Shown here one piece after another: positions 43,173 through 52,543 of a DNA stretch of 64,000 nt (position 1 is its first letter; the number at the start of each line of letters is the position of its first letter). Location: contig NZ_CP014206.1 of the NCBI RefSeq assembly GCF_001563225.1, positions 3,449,486-3,513,485 of the forward strand. Direction: 5' to 3'. Both the position numbers and the translations under genes were made by a program. This DNA comes from Pseudodesulfovibrio indicus. Lineage in GTDB: Bacteria; Desulfobacterota; Desulfovibrionia; Desulfovibrionales; Desulfovibrionaceae. Under the pieces are notes generated by a model that ran no database searches, was not told the DNA's origin, and saw only the letters and a list, made by a program, of their open reading frames with translations.

Positions 43173-45452
43173 CTACCCCTTCTTTTTCTTGTGCTTCCCC
43201 TCGTCCGAGGTGACGGACTGGGCCGCTGCGGCGGCCACGTGGGCCTCCTCATCCGGGGTCAGCTGGTCGCGGTCCGGGATGTGTACCGAGACCCTCGGCT
43301 TGGCGAACTCGATGCCCGCCTCGGCGAAGTACTTGCGCATCTTGGCCAGGACCAGCTTGCGCAGGGTGAACTGCCCGCCCGGCTTGGTCATGAACTTGAC
43401 CCGCATGCGCATGCCGTATTCCTCCATGGCCTTGACGCCCTGGCTCTTGATGTCGGACAGCATGAACTCGTTGAGCTCCGGAATCTCCCGGATCTCCTTG
43501 TTGATCTTCTTGATGATCTTCTTGATCTCGCCGATGTCGGTGTCAAAGGGCACCAGGTACTGGAGCTTCATCACCGCCCAGTCGCGGGTCATGTTCTGGA
43601 CCTCTTTGATGGACCCGAACGGGATGGTGTACAGCGGCCCGAGGTGGTGCCGCAGCTTGAAGGAGCGGACCGAGATCTCCTCCACCGTACCCATGGCGTT
43701 GCCCACGATGATGTAGTCGCCCACCCGGAAGGCGTCGTCCATGAGGAAGAAGATGCCGGAGATGATGTCCTTGACCAGGGTCTGCGCGCCGAAGCCGATG
43801 GCGATGCCGAAGACCGACGCGCCCGCGATGAGCGGCCCGATGTCCACGCCGAGCGAGGACAGGATGACCAGCACGGTGATCACGGTGATGCCCGCGAAGA
43901 TGAACTTCTTGACCAGCTGCAGCAGGGTCGAGAACCGGTCGCCGCCCGGTCCGCCGCCGCCCTCGCCGTCGCTGCGGTCGTCGTCGGCCCCGGTCTTGGC
44001 CTTGAGCTTGCGTTCGATGTAGTTGGAGATGAACACCCAGAAGATGTACGCCAGCACCAGGGTCAGCAGGATATCGATGCCCGCGTCCACCGAGGCCCGG
44101 CCGAAGGCCAGGTTGATGCCCCAGATGCGCAGCAGCAGAAAACACGCCGAAGCGAACACCAGGACCCGGAATCCGGCGGACAGGAACTGCTGGAACCGGC
44201 CGATGTTCGGCACGCCCTCGACCACGGTCTCCTCGTCGTCCATGGGCGTATCGGCCATGGACGAGGCGAAGGCCACCAGCCGCTGGCACGCCCAGTCCAC
44301 CAGCAGGTAGGCCGGCACCAGGAACAGGGTGTAGACCCCGGTCAGCATGGCGTGTCGGCCGAAGACCAGCAGGGCCAGGACCCAGAAGAACCAGAAGACC
44401 ATGGCGTAGAGGATGACCCCCGCGTGCCAGGACCCGGCCAGTTGGTGGCGCAGGGAGTCCGGCGGAACGTTCCTGCGGATGGCGTCGGCAACCTGGTTCC
44501 GGTTCCACAGGGCCAGCAGGCTGACCATGACGGCCACCACGAGCCCGGTCACGGCCAGGACCAGCAGGAAGGCCAGCTCGCTGCGCTCGGTCAGGGCCAC
44601 CAGGCTGGTGGCCACGAATCCCGCCGCCACCACCCAGGCCGCGTGCAGTGTCCACTTGTTGATATACCGGGCGGGCCCGTCGCCCAGGGGCAGAAGCCGG
44701 AGCGCCGGAGCCTGGGGAGCGAGGATGATGCGCGCCGCCAGCCGGACCAGGTCCACCAGGACCAGGGCGGCCAGCACTATGAAGATCACCGGGCGGCCCT
44801 TGATCGGTTCGTTGAAGATCAGGAGGTAGGGGATCAGCGTGATGAGCAGCCCTCCGGCCAGGATGAGCAGGTCGTAGCCGCAACGGGCCAGGAGCCTGCC
44901 GAGCTTGGCCGAGACGTGCACGTCTCCCTCCGCATCCTCGATGCGGCGGAGCACTCCGCGGCACAGCCGGACCAGGAGCCGCCGGGAGCCGAACCACAGG
45001 ACGATGACCGCCAAGAGCCCCAGGGCCAGATGTCCGGGGGGATGCACGCCCTCGCCGCTGAGGGCCTTGCGGAAGGTCTCCGGCAGCAGCCGGGGGGCCT
45101 GGGCCGCGCCCGAAAACAGGTAGACGAACCGCTCGTGGACCTTCTGGACGAAGGTTTTGGCCTTGACGATGACCCCGGCCACCCCGGTGGGACCGGTCTC
45201 CTTCGCGGGCGGGACGGCGTTGCGCTTGAGTTCCTCGATGAGCAGGCGGCGGACCTGCTCGTCGCTCAGGGAAGCCATGATCTCGTTGAGCTGGCTCGGG
45301 CTGGCGTCGGGCGGGATGACTACCTGCTTGGCGCTCTTGCCGGACCCGGCGGTCACGGCGAGCATGGCCGCCGAAGAAGCCCCGGCCACCCCGGTTGCGG
45401 CGAACTGGCAGGAAAGACACAGGACAAGGACCAGGATGATGCGCTTGAGCAT
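43173..45452 (-). CDS. MscS family mechanosensitive ion channel (large, multi-TM)
   Basis: The 759-residue protein has a signal peptide, a periplasmic segment, about ten membrane helices and a C-terminal MscS domain. The pore helix region GASVFGIAIGFGAQTLVKDI and the beta domain VGDYIIVGNAMGTVEEI are typical. Large MscS relatives relieve osmotic stress. A long Gly/Asp linker (about residues 490-515) precedes the core, and a Lys-rich tail ends the protein. ATG 45452 is used. Confidence 0.92.
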   Translation of the reverse strand: MLKRIILVLVLCLSCQFAATGVAGASSAAMLAVTAGSGKSAKQVVIPPDASPSQLNEIMASLSDEQVRRLLIEELKRNAVPPAKETGPTGVAGVIVKAKTFVQKVHERFVYLFSGAAQAPRLLPETFRKALSGEGVHPPGHLALGLLAVIVLWFGSRRLLVRLCRGVLRRIEDAEGDVHVSAKLGRLLARCGYDLLILAGGLLITLIPYLLIFNEPIKGRPVIFIVLAALVLVDLVRLAARIILAPQAPALRLLPLGDGPARYINKWTLHAAWVVAAGFVATSLVALTERSELAFLLVLAVTGLVVAVMVSLLALWNRNQVADAIRRNVPPDSLRHQLAGSWHAGVILYAMVFWFFWVLALLVFGRHAMLTGVYTLFLVPAYLLVDWACQRLVAFASSMADTPMDDEETVVEGVPNIGRFQQFLSAGFRVLVFASACFLLLRIWGINLAFGRASVDAGIDILLTLVLAYIFWVFISNYIERKLKAKTGADDDRSDGEGGGGPGGDRFSTLLQLVKKFIFAGITVITVLVILSSLGVDIGPLIAGASVFGIAIGFGAQTLVKDIISGIFFLMDDAFRVGDYIIVGNAMGTVEEISVRSFKLRHHLGPLYTIPFGSIKEVQNMTRDWAVMKLQYLVPFDTDIGEIKKIIKKINKEIREIPELNEFMLSDIKSQGVKAMEEYGMRMRVKFMTKPGGQFTLRKLVLAKMRKYFAEAGIEFAKPRVSVHIPDRDQLTPDEEAHVAAAAAQSVTSDEGKHKKKKG

Positions 45453-45523
45453 GACGCCCCCGTTAGGGATTCTAAGGAGTTACTGACCCCTGCCTTTTAG
45501 CAAGGCCGGTAAATAGTTGTAAA

Positions 45524-46240
45524 CTAGAAATGATATTCCAGCGCATCGCCGCTCTCCCGGTACAGAAACAGATCCGAGCCGCATTCCGCGGACAGGGATT
45601 CGGGCCAGGAGCCAACCCCGAAGGAGTGCATGGGCACGAACAGCGGGGGCGCGATGATCCGGCAGGCGTCGACGCCCCCGGCCAGGTTGGCCAGCCGCCG
45701 GTCCACGTTGCAGAACGCCACCTGCGGCCCGAAGTCCCGGACCCGCTCCATGGCCTCGGTGAAGAACCGCCGGGTGAACTCCGCCTCGCGCGGGGAAGCT
45801 CCCTCCCATATCCAGCAGGCCAGGTCCCCGCCGAAATAGAACCGGAACTCCCCGTCCTGCACCAGAAAGGCCACGCCGAGGTCGTTGGACATGAGCGTCT
45901 CGATGCGCATGGACCGGAACTCGTACCGCTCGTCAGGTTCCACGACGAGCGTCTCGTAGCCGCCCGGCACCGCCTCCGGGCGCAGTTCCGGGATGTCGTC
46001 GGAAAGGACAAGGCACGCCTCGGCCGCGGTTCCGATAACCGAGGCGAGGTTCCCGTTCAGATGGTCCTCGTGGCCGTGGGAAACGAACACGGCCAGGTCG
46101 TCTCCGGCCACGGCGCGGCGGACAAGGGCCGCCGCGCCCGGGGGCAGGAACTTGTCCTCCGGGTAGTCGAACAGCCACGTCCGGGACGAGGTCTTGAGGA
46201 GAAAACAATTGTGATGAACATAGGTCACGGTGCACTGCAT
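45524..46240 (-). CDS. Metallo-beta-lactamase fold hydrolase
   Basis: The 238-residue protein has the zinc motif VSHGHEDHLNGN near residue 55, an early strand pair (VTYVHHNCFLLKT) and later strands with FYFGGDLACWIW. It resembles the UlaG/YycJ-like branch of MBL hydrolases. The substrate is unknown. A divergent promoter region (46241-46351) separates it from the STAS-like gene. Confidence 0.85.
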   Translation of the reverse strand: MQCTVTYVHHNCFLLKTSSRTWLFDYPEDKFLPPGAAALVRRAVAGDDLAVFVSHGHEDHLNGNLASVIGTAAEACLVLSDDIPELRPEAVPGGYETLVVEPDERYEFRSMRIETLMSNDLGVAFLVQDGEFRFYFGGDLACWIWEGASPREAEFTRRFFTEAMERVRDFGPQVAFCNVDRRLANLAGGVDACRIIAPPLFVPMHSFGVGSWPESLSAECGSDLFLYRESGDALEYHF

Positions 46241-46351
46241 GGACGACTCCGGCTGGTTTCCCGCTTCCTATCATTAATGGCGGAAAGTGTCCCGCGCTCT
46301 TGCCATCCGGCTTACACAGGGCTAAAGAACCATGTTAATAGGGGAGCTTCC

Positions 46352-46726
46352 ATGACGGCAAAGGCAACCATCGAAACGCAGGGCGATTTTCTCCGGGTGA
46401 CGGTCACTGGCGTGATCCGGACCCTCGAAGAAATCGCCGACTACTCCAGGCAGTACCGCCTGGAAGCCAACCGGCTCGGCCTGCGCCGGGTATTCATCGA
46501 TTACCGCGAGGCCTATTTCATGATGGATTACCACGACCTGCTGGAGCTGGCCGAATACGCCACGGAGCAGGGATTCCACCTCCACGGCCTGCGCATCGCT
46601 GCGCTCTGCTCTCCGGAGGGCGTGGACCTGCACCGCAAGTACGAGACCATCGCCCACAACCGCTCCATCGCCTACCGCGCCTTCACCGACAGCGCCGAGG
46701 CCGAGGAGTGGCTGGCCCGCTCCTGA
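46352..46726 (+). CDS. SpoIIAA/STAS-like small protein, copy 2
   Basis: The 124-residue protein shows the SpoIIAA-like fold pattern (FLRVTVTGVIRTLEEIADYS, RVFIDYREAYFMMDYHDLLE). GGGGAG precedes ATG 46352. It resembles the protein at 42755-43126. It lies 59 bp before the hyuA homologue. The function is unknown. Confidence 0.65.
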   Translation: MTAKATIETQGDFLRVTVTGVIRTLEEIADYSRQYRLEANRLGLRRVFIDYREAYFMMDYHDLLELAEYATEQGFHLHGLRIAALCSPEGVDLHRKYETIAHNRSIAYRAFTDSAEAEEWLARS

Positions 46727-46785
46727 ACCCGTCCTGGCGGCCCGCGCCGGATTCCTGTATCCTCGCCCCCCACAGAGGAGGCGAC

Positions 46786-48783
46786 ATGCTCACCATCGGC
46801 GTCGATACCGGCGGCACCTTCACCGATTTCACCTGGACCCACGGCCCGGACTCCGGGACCTGGAAGACGCTGTCCACGCCGCGCAACCCGGCCGATGCCG
46901 TGCTCGCGGGCGTGCGCCGAATAGTGGCCGAACGGTTCCCCGGCACGGCTCCGGCGGACGCCGAGCTGGCCGTGATCCACGGCTCCACCGTGGCCACCAA
47001 CGCCATCCTGGAACGCACGGGGGTGACCACCGCCCTGGTGACCAACGAGGGATTCACGGACGTCATCGAGATCGGCCGCCAGAACCGGTCCCGGCTCTAC
47101 GACCTCACCTACCGCCGCACGCCGCACATCGTGCCCCGCGAGCTGCGCTTCGGCGTCCCGGGACGGGTGGGATCGGACGGCGCGGTCAGCGCCCCCCTGG
47201 ACGAGAATTCGGTGGCGCGCACGTTGGAGCGCGTCCGGGAATCGGGCGCGCAGTCCGTGGCCGTCTGCCTGCTCTTCTCCTTTCTCGCCCCGGAGCACGA
47301 GCTGCTCCTGGGAGACCGGCTGCGCGCCTTGGGGCTGCCCGTCTCCCTGTCCCACGAAATCCTGGCCGAGTTCCGCGAGTTCGAGCGGACCTCCACCACG
47401 GTGGTCAACGCCTACGTCTCGCCGATCATGACCCGCTACCTGACCGACCTGCGCCGCGGGCTGGGCAACGCGGGGCTGAGCGTCATGCAGTCCAACGGCG
47501 GCTCCATCTCGGCGGCCACGGCCATGCGCGAGTCCGTGCGGACCATCCTGTCCGGTCCGGCGGGCGGGGCCGTGGGTGCGCTGGCGACCGGACGCAACGC
47601 CGGATACGACAAGCTGATCACCTTCGACATGGGCGGCACCAGCACGGACGTCAGCCTCATGGACGGGACCCTGCCCCTGACCACGACCTCTTCCATCTCC
47701 GGTTACCCGGTGAAGGTGCCGATGATCGACATCCACACCGTGGGCGCGGGCGGCGGGTCCATCGCCTCCCCGGACCCCGGCGGGTCCCTGACCGTCGGCC
47801 CCCGCAGCGCGGGCGCGGCTCCCGGCCCCATCTGCTACGGGCTGGGCGGGGACATGGTCACCGTGACCGACGCCAACCTGTACCTCGGCCGCCTGGTGCC
47901 CGACCGGTTCCTGGGCGGGGCCATGGGATTGGACGAGGGTGCGGCGCGATCCGGCGTGGAGCGGCTGGCCAAACGGCTCGCCATGGGCCCGGAGGAGCTG
48001 GCCGAAGGCATCCTGGCCGTGGCCGACGCCAACATGGAGCGGGCCATCCGGGTCATCTCCGTGGAAAAGGGGTTCGATCCCCGCGAATTCACCCTCTACT
48101 CCTTCGGCGGTGCGGGCGGCCTGCACTGCGCGTCCCTGGCCCGGCTGCTCGGCATGCCCAGGGTCTTTGTCCCGGTCAACCCCGGCATTCTTTCGGCCTG
48201 CGGCATGCTCATGGCCGACGTGGTCAAGGACTACTCGCGCACGATCATGCGGCCCGCCGAGGAATTCACCGACGAGGAGGCCGAGGCCTGCTTCACCGAG
48301 CTGGAGCGGGACGGGCTGGCCGAGCTGGCCGCGGAAGGCGTCCCGGCCGAACGGGTGCGCCACGAGCGATACCTGGACATGCGCTACAAGGGCCAGTCCT
48401 TCGAACTGCTGGTACCCGAAGGCAGCGACCGGATAGAGACGTTCCAGACCCTGCACGAGCAACGGTACGGCTACCGCAACGAGTCCAAGGGGGTGGAGGT
48501 GGTCAACGTCCGGCTGCGCTCCCGGGGCGGCCAGGAGCGGCGCCTTCCCGCACCCGCCCCGGACGGCGGCGCGCGGGTGCCGGAAGCGGCCCGGCTGGGG
48601 CGCAGGCGCGCCGTGTTCGACGGGCATGGGGTGGACGCCCTGGTCCTGGACCGCGAAGGGTTGCTGCCCGGCAACGAGTTCCGGGGACCGGCCATCGTCA
48701 CCGAATACACCTCGACCATCGTGGTCCCGCCGGGAACCACGGCGCGCGTGGACCCATGGTCCAACCTGATCCTGGAAAGCTGA
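46786..48783 (+). CDS. Hydantoinase/oxoprolinase family protein, HyuA subunit
   Basis: The 665-residue protein matches the A subunit of ATP-dependent hydantoinases and oxoprolinases: the N-terminal GVDTGGTFTDF nucleotide motif, VIHGSTVATNAI, the FDMGGTSTDVSL motif and HTVGAGGGSIA. It would open cyclic amides using ATP. The B subunit (HyuB) that normally follows is absent; a kinase gene converges 4 bp after the stop. GAGGAGG precedes ATG 46786. Confidence 0.9.
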   Translation: MLTIGVDTGGTFTDFTWTHGPDSGTWKTLSTPRNPADAVLAGVRRIVAERFPGTAPADAELAVIHGSTVATNAILERTGVTTALVTNEGFTDVIEIGRQNRSRLYDLTYRRTPHIVPRELRFGVPGRVGSDGAVSAPLDENSVARTLERVRESGAQSVAVCLLFSFLAPEHELLLGDRLRALGLPVSLSHEILAEFREFERTSTTVVNAYVSPIMTRYLTDLRRGLGNAGLSVMQSNGGSISAATAMRESVRTILSGPAGGAVGALATGRNAGYDKLITFDMGGTSTDVSLMDGTLPLTTTSSISGYPVKVPMIDIHTVGAGGGSIASPDPGGSLTVGPRSAGAAPGPICYGLGGDMVTVTDANLYLGRLVPDRFLGGAMGLDEGAARSGVERLAKRLAMGPEELAEGILAVADANMERAIRVISVEKGFDPREFTLYSFGGAGGLHCASLARLLGMPRVFVPVNPGILSACGMLMADVVKDYSRTIMRPAEEFTDEEAEACFTELERDGLAELAAEGVPAERVRHERYLDMRYKGQSFELLVPEGSDRIETFQTLHEQRYGYRNESKGVEVVNVRLRSRGGQERRLPAPAPDGGARVPEAARLGRRRAVFDGHGVDALVLDREGLLPGNEFRGPAIVTEYTSTIVVPPGTTARVDPWSNLILES

Positions 48784-48787
48784 GGAC

Positions 48788-51700
48788 CTAGCCCGCGCCG
48801 GGCAGGGAAATGTGGAAGACCGCGCCGCGCCCCTTGGCCGATTCCGCCCAGACGCGGCCGCCGAGCTTTTCCACGACCATCCGGCAAAGGGCCAGCCCCA
48901 ACCCCGCGCCCTTGATCTCGTCCACCAGCGTGTCGCCGGTCTCCACCTGGTGGAACGGCTTGAAAATCGCCTCCAGCTCTTCGTCAGGAATCCCCTTGCC
49001 GGTGTCGGCCACGGCCAGGTCGATGCCCGCCCCGTTCGGGCTGGTCACGCGCACGACGATGCTCCCCTCGCGGGTATAATTGCAGGCGTTCTCCAGCAGG
49101 TAGCCGACCACCCGTTCCAGGTGCGCGGGCGAGACGTTGATCTCGGGCAGTGTTCCGGAGTCGTCCATCTCCAGGGTCAGCTCGACGTTGGTGCGGCACT
49201 CTTCCCTGGCGCTCTCCACCGCCTTCCGGATGGCCTCGCCCACGGGGTGCGCGTCCGGGGTGCGCAGGTCGCCCTGCGCCTCCATGTCCGCCAACTCCAT
49301 GAACTGGTCCACCAGGTGGTGCAGCCGCTTGCCCTCGGTCTCCATGACGTCGAGGTTGTCCACCGCCCGCTCCAGGCTGCCGCCGTTGCGCCCTTCCAGC
49401 GCCCTTTCCAGCTCCCTGCGTATCAGGACGGAGTAGCCCAGGACCGAGGTCAGCGGCGTCCGCATGGCGTGGGACACGGTGGTCAGGAAGAACGACTTGA
49501 GATCGTCGAGCCGGGTCAGCTCCGCATTGGCCCGCTTCAGTTCCTCGGCCTTGCGGGCCAGGTCCGATGTGCGCTGGGCCACCAGCGACTCCAGGTCTTC
49601 CTCGGCCCGCTTCAGGGCGGAGATGTCCACCAGGGAGATGAGATCGGCGGTCCGCCCGTTGACCCGGGTGGACTTGGAGTGCAGGTGGAGCCACTTGACG
49701 CGGCCCGTGGCGGTCACCACCCGCCAGGAATAGGAGGGCACCACGTCCGGATCGCCCGCCTGCTTCCGGCGGCCCTGGTCCACGACGAAATCCCGGTCGT
49801 CCGGATGCAGGAACCGTTCGAACCCGTTGGGCGGCAGGGCCATGAGCTCCTCCACCGAGGTCTCGACGATGTCCGCCGTGGCCTGGTTGACGAAAATGAT
49901 CCTGTTCTCCTGCAGCACGAGCAGCCCGAGCATGGTCTGTTCCGAGAAGGTCCGGAACTGCTCCTCGCTCTCGGTCAGCCGGTCCAGGACCAGCGCGGTG
50001 CTCAACCCGTCTGACAGCCTGCGCCCCGCCTCGGTGAACAGCCTGATTTCTTCCCCGGTCCAGACCCGGGCCTCGCGGCAGTGGTGCAGTCCGAGTATCC
50101 ACGGCTTGCCCACCCGGGGCCTGAGGGCGAACATCAACTGGGACTGGATGCCGTAGCGCTCGCGGACGTAATCGGGAATCTCCCTGCCGGTGGACGGGTC
50201 GTAGGCCAGCGGCACCGGGCTGTCCAGCACGCCGCCGAACACCTCGCGGGCGCAATGGTCCATGGACACCTCTGAGCCCTCCCCATCGGCATTCGCGAAC
50301 ATCCGGTCGCTGAGTTCGAGGCGAACGGTGAATGTCTCCTCCTCCACGTCGCAGGGGTGGAGCAGCCACGCACGGTCCGCGCCGAAGGCGTGACGGATGG
50401 CCTCCATGATGTTGCGCAGCATCTCCTGGGTGTTCCCGCCCATGTGCATGGCCCGGTCGATGCGCTCCAGGGTCTCCAGAAAGTGGATATGGTTGTAGTA
50501 TTCCTCTTCGGCCAGCTTGCGGTCCGAGACGTCGAAGATAACGCCGTCGATGCGCGCGTGGCGGCCCGCGTCGTCGCGCAGAACCCTGCCGCGCTCGGAC
50601 AACCAGCGGATCTCGCCGTCCTTGCGGATGATCCGGTAGTCCGCGGTGTAGGTGCTGCGGCTGTTCAGGTCGTCTTCGTAGATCCGGCCGACCCACTCGC
50701 GGTCCTCGGGATGGATGATGGACTTGAACGCCGCGGAACCGCCGTCAATGAACATCTGCGGATCATGGCCGGTCATCTCCAGGACCGAACCGCCCACGTA
50801 CTTCCGCTCCCATGTGCCGTTCTCGTTGTCGCAGTGGAACACGATGCCCGGGATGTTCGAGACCAGGGAGCTGAACCGCTCCAGGCTCCCGGACAGGGCG
50901 TCCTGCACGGCCCGCAGCTCGGCAACCATGTAGTTGGCGGCCTCGGCCAGTTGGCGGAACTCGGAGTAGTACAGGGATTTGATGTCGATCTCGTCCTTGC
51001 CGGAGGTGGCCTGGGTCCAGACCCGGATGAACGCCGCCACGTTGTTGTCCAGCTTGCGCGAGAGACGGTGGGAAAGATACAGGGCCAGCAGGCTGAGCGC
51101 CGCCATGCCCGCGAGGATCAGCAGCACGCGGTCCTCGATGTTCTGCTCCAGCTGCTTGCGCTTCAGGTTGATGACGTTCTCGATGTCGTTCACGAACGCG
51201 CCGGTGCCGACATACCAGTCCCAGTCCGGGATGGGCATGACGTAACTGACTTTCTCGGCATTGCGCTGGCCGTCCAGAGGGGGCATGACGTAGGAGACGA
51301 AACCGCCGCCGCTCTTGGCCGCGGCCACCAGTTCCTGGACGATCTTGACCCCGTTGACGTCGATGACGTTCCACATGTCCCGGCCCCGGACCGGGCCGAG
51401 CAAAGACTCGCCCGCGTAGGTCCCGCCGAACAGACTGCCGTTCTTGGCGTAGCGGATTTCGGACAGCCTATCCAGGACCTTCTCCTTGACCGATTCCTCG
51501 GCCATTTCCAGGCTGGCCCCGGCCACCACGCGCAACCCGAAGGAGTCAAACTCGTTGACCGTCAGCAGCAGGGTGCACCCGGCGGCCCCCTCCGGCACCT
51601 TCAGCGACAGCTTGCTGCGCCCGGTCCGGGTGGAAGCAAGAGCGCTCTCGATCTGCGCCAGGGCATCGCCCTTGTCGATCCAGCGAGGGAAGGGGGAAAT

Positions 51701-52102
51701 GAGGTAGATGGACGCGCCGTGCAGGGCGTAGAGTCGCGCCTCGCTGCCGTCCTGGGCGGCCATGAGGCGCACGGTGGCCAACCGGATGACCGCCTCGTCC
51801 GGTTCCTGAACCAGGTCGTGCTTGAGCACCTCGACCAGGGCGCGGACATCCCGCACCCGCGATTCGAGCTCGCGCAGGAGCGCCTGGGAGGCGCTGTAGC
51901 GCAGTTCGGCCACAAGCCCCACGGCGTCCTCAACCTCGGCCTTAACCAAGTTGCGCTGCTCCGCGTAGTGATCCTGCCGAAGCCGGTCCGCCTCGAAACG
52001 GAAATCGCGGTACATGGAATAGACCCAGAACCCGCCGATGACGAGAATGGAAATCCAGGAAACGGCCACCATGCCCAAAAGGCTCGCCCCGCTGATGGTC
52101 AT
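48788..52102 (-). CDS. Large sensor histidine kinase (Cache-PAS-GAF-PAS-HisKA-HATPase)
   Basis: The 1104-residue protein has two membrane segments (about 8-30 and 330-350) around a Cache-type periplasmic sensor. A first PAS domain follows (SSLVSNIPGIVFHCDNENG), then a GAF domain (EAIRHAFGADRAWLLHP), a second PAS domain, a HisKA box FFLTTVSHAMRTPLTSVLGY and HATPase_c (LLENACNYTRE, DTGKGIPDEE, GAGLGLALCR). No response regulator is adjacent. ATG 52102 is used; GTG 52114 with GGGAGAGG upstream is an alternative start. The leader is unusually G-rich on this strand. Confidence 0.9.
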   Translation of the reverse strand: MTISGASLLGMVAVSWISILVIGGFWVYSMYRDFRFEADRLRQDHYAEQRNLVKAEVEDAVGLVAELRYSASQALLRELESRVRDVRALVEVLKHDLVQEPDEAVIRLATVRLMAAQDGSEARLYALHGASIYLISPFPRWIDKGDALAQIESALASTRTGRSKLSLKVPEGAAGCTLLLTVNEFDSFGLRVVAGASLEMAEESVKEKVLDRLSEIRYAKNGSLFGGTYAGESLLGPVRGRDMWNVIDVNGVKIVQELVAAAKSGGGFVSYVMPPLDGQRNAEKVSYVMPIPDWDWYVGTGAFVNDIENVINLKRKQLEQNIEDRVLLILAGMAALSLLALYLSHRLSRKLDNNVAAFIRVWTQATSGKDEIDIKSLYYSEFRQLAEAANYMVAELRAVQDALSGSLERFSSLVSNIPGIVFHCDNENGTWERKYVGGSVLEMTGHDPQMFIDGGSAAFKSIIHPEDREWVGRIYEDDLNSRSTYTADYRIIRKDGEIRWLSERGRVLRDDAGRHARIDGVIFDVSDRKLAEEEYYNHIHFLETLERIDRAMHMGGNTQEMLRNIMEAIRHAFGADRAWLLHPCDVEEETFTVRLELSDRMFANADGEGSEVSMDHCAREVFGGVLDSPVPLAYDPSTGREIPDYVRERYGIQSQLMFALRPRVGKPWILGLHHCREARVWTGEEIRLFTEAGRRLSDGLSTALVLDRLTESEEQFRTFSEQTMLGLLVLQENRIIFVNQATADIVETSVEELMALPPNGFERFLHPDDRDFVVDQGRRKQAGDPDVVPSYSWRVVTATGRVKWLHLHSKSTRVNGRTADLISLVDISALKRAEEDLESLVAQRTSDLARKAEELKRANAELTRLDDLKSFFLTTVSHAMRTPLTSVLGYSVLIRRELERALEGRNGGSLERAVDNLDVMETEGKRLHHLVDQFMELADMEAQGDLRTPDAHPVGEAIRKAVESAREECRTNVELTLEMDDSGTLPEINVSPAHLERVVGYLLENACNYTREGSIVVRVTSPNGAGIDLAVADTGKGIPDEELEAIFKPFHQVETGDTLVDEIKGAGLGLALCRMVVEKLGGRVWAESAKGRGAVFHISLPGAG

Positions 52103-52189
52103 TCCCTTTCGCACCCGCAACCTCTCCCATGAATCGGGCCGCCACAGTCAGCCCGTTAAGAACACTGCTAAATGTTATCTATACAGTAT

Positions 52190-52345
52190 ACCAAGCAACC
52201 CCACAAAAGCCACCCCCAAATTATCCCCTCCCCGCGCTGGTTCCCGCCCCAGCCCCCAGCCCACCCCCCAGTTCCCAACCAACCCGCAACCTACCTCCCC
52301 CCCCACTCCCCCCACTCTTTTGCCTTGACCCCGCCCCCCACCTGA
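52190..52345 (-). other. Strongly G-rich leader upstream of the large kinase gene
   Basis: On the minus strand this stretch holds many runs of three to eight G (for example GAGTGGGGGGAGTGGGG and ACTGGGGGGTGGGCTGGG). It fits the G-quadruplex pattern several times over. It lies upstream of the kinase start and overlaps the tRNA-Thr promoter at one end. No gene is seen. Confidence 0.6.
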
Positions 52346-52351
52346 TATAAA
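52325..52351 (+). promoter_or_regulatory. Promoter of tRNA-Thr
   Basis: TTGACC at 52325-52330 and TATAAA at 52346-52351 are spaced 15 bp apart, about 16 bp before the tRNA 5' end. The spacing is short for sigma-70, but both boxes are good. Confidence 0.5.
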
Positions 52352-52367
52352 AATCGACTCCCGTTTC

Positions 52368-52443
<76 letters not shown>

Positions 52444-52451
52444 GCGAAATC

Positions 52452-52483
52452 AAGGGTTTAGCAACTAGCTAGACCCTTTTTTT
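52452..52483 (+). terminator. Terminator after tRNA-Thr
   Basis: AAGGGTTTAGC pairs with GCTAGACCCTT (one G-T pair) around AACTA, followed by a T run. Beyond it lie two copies of TTTTTGCTCCA in tandem before the integrase remnant. Confidence 0.8.
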
Positions 52484-52543
52484 GTTATTTAATTGTTTTT
52501 TTTGCTCCATTTTTGCTCCAATGCCCCAAAAGGAGGGGGCACA

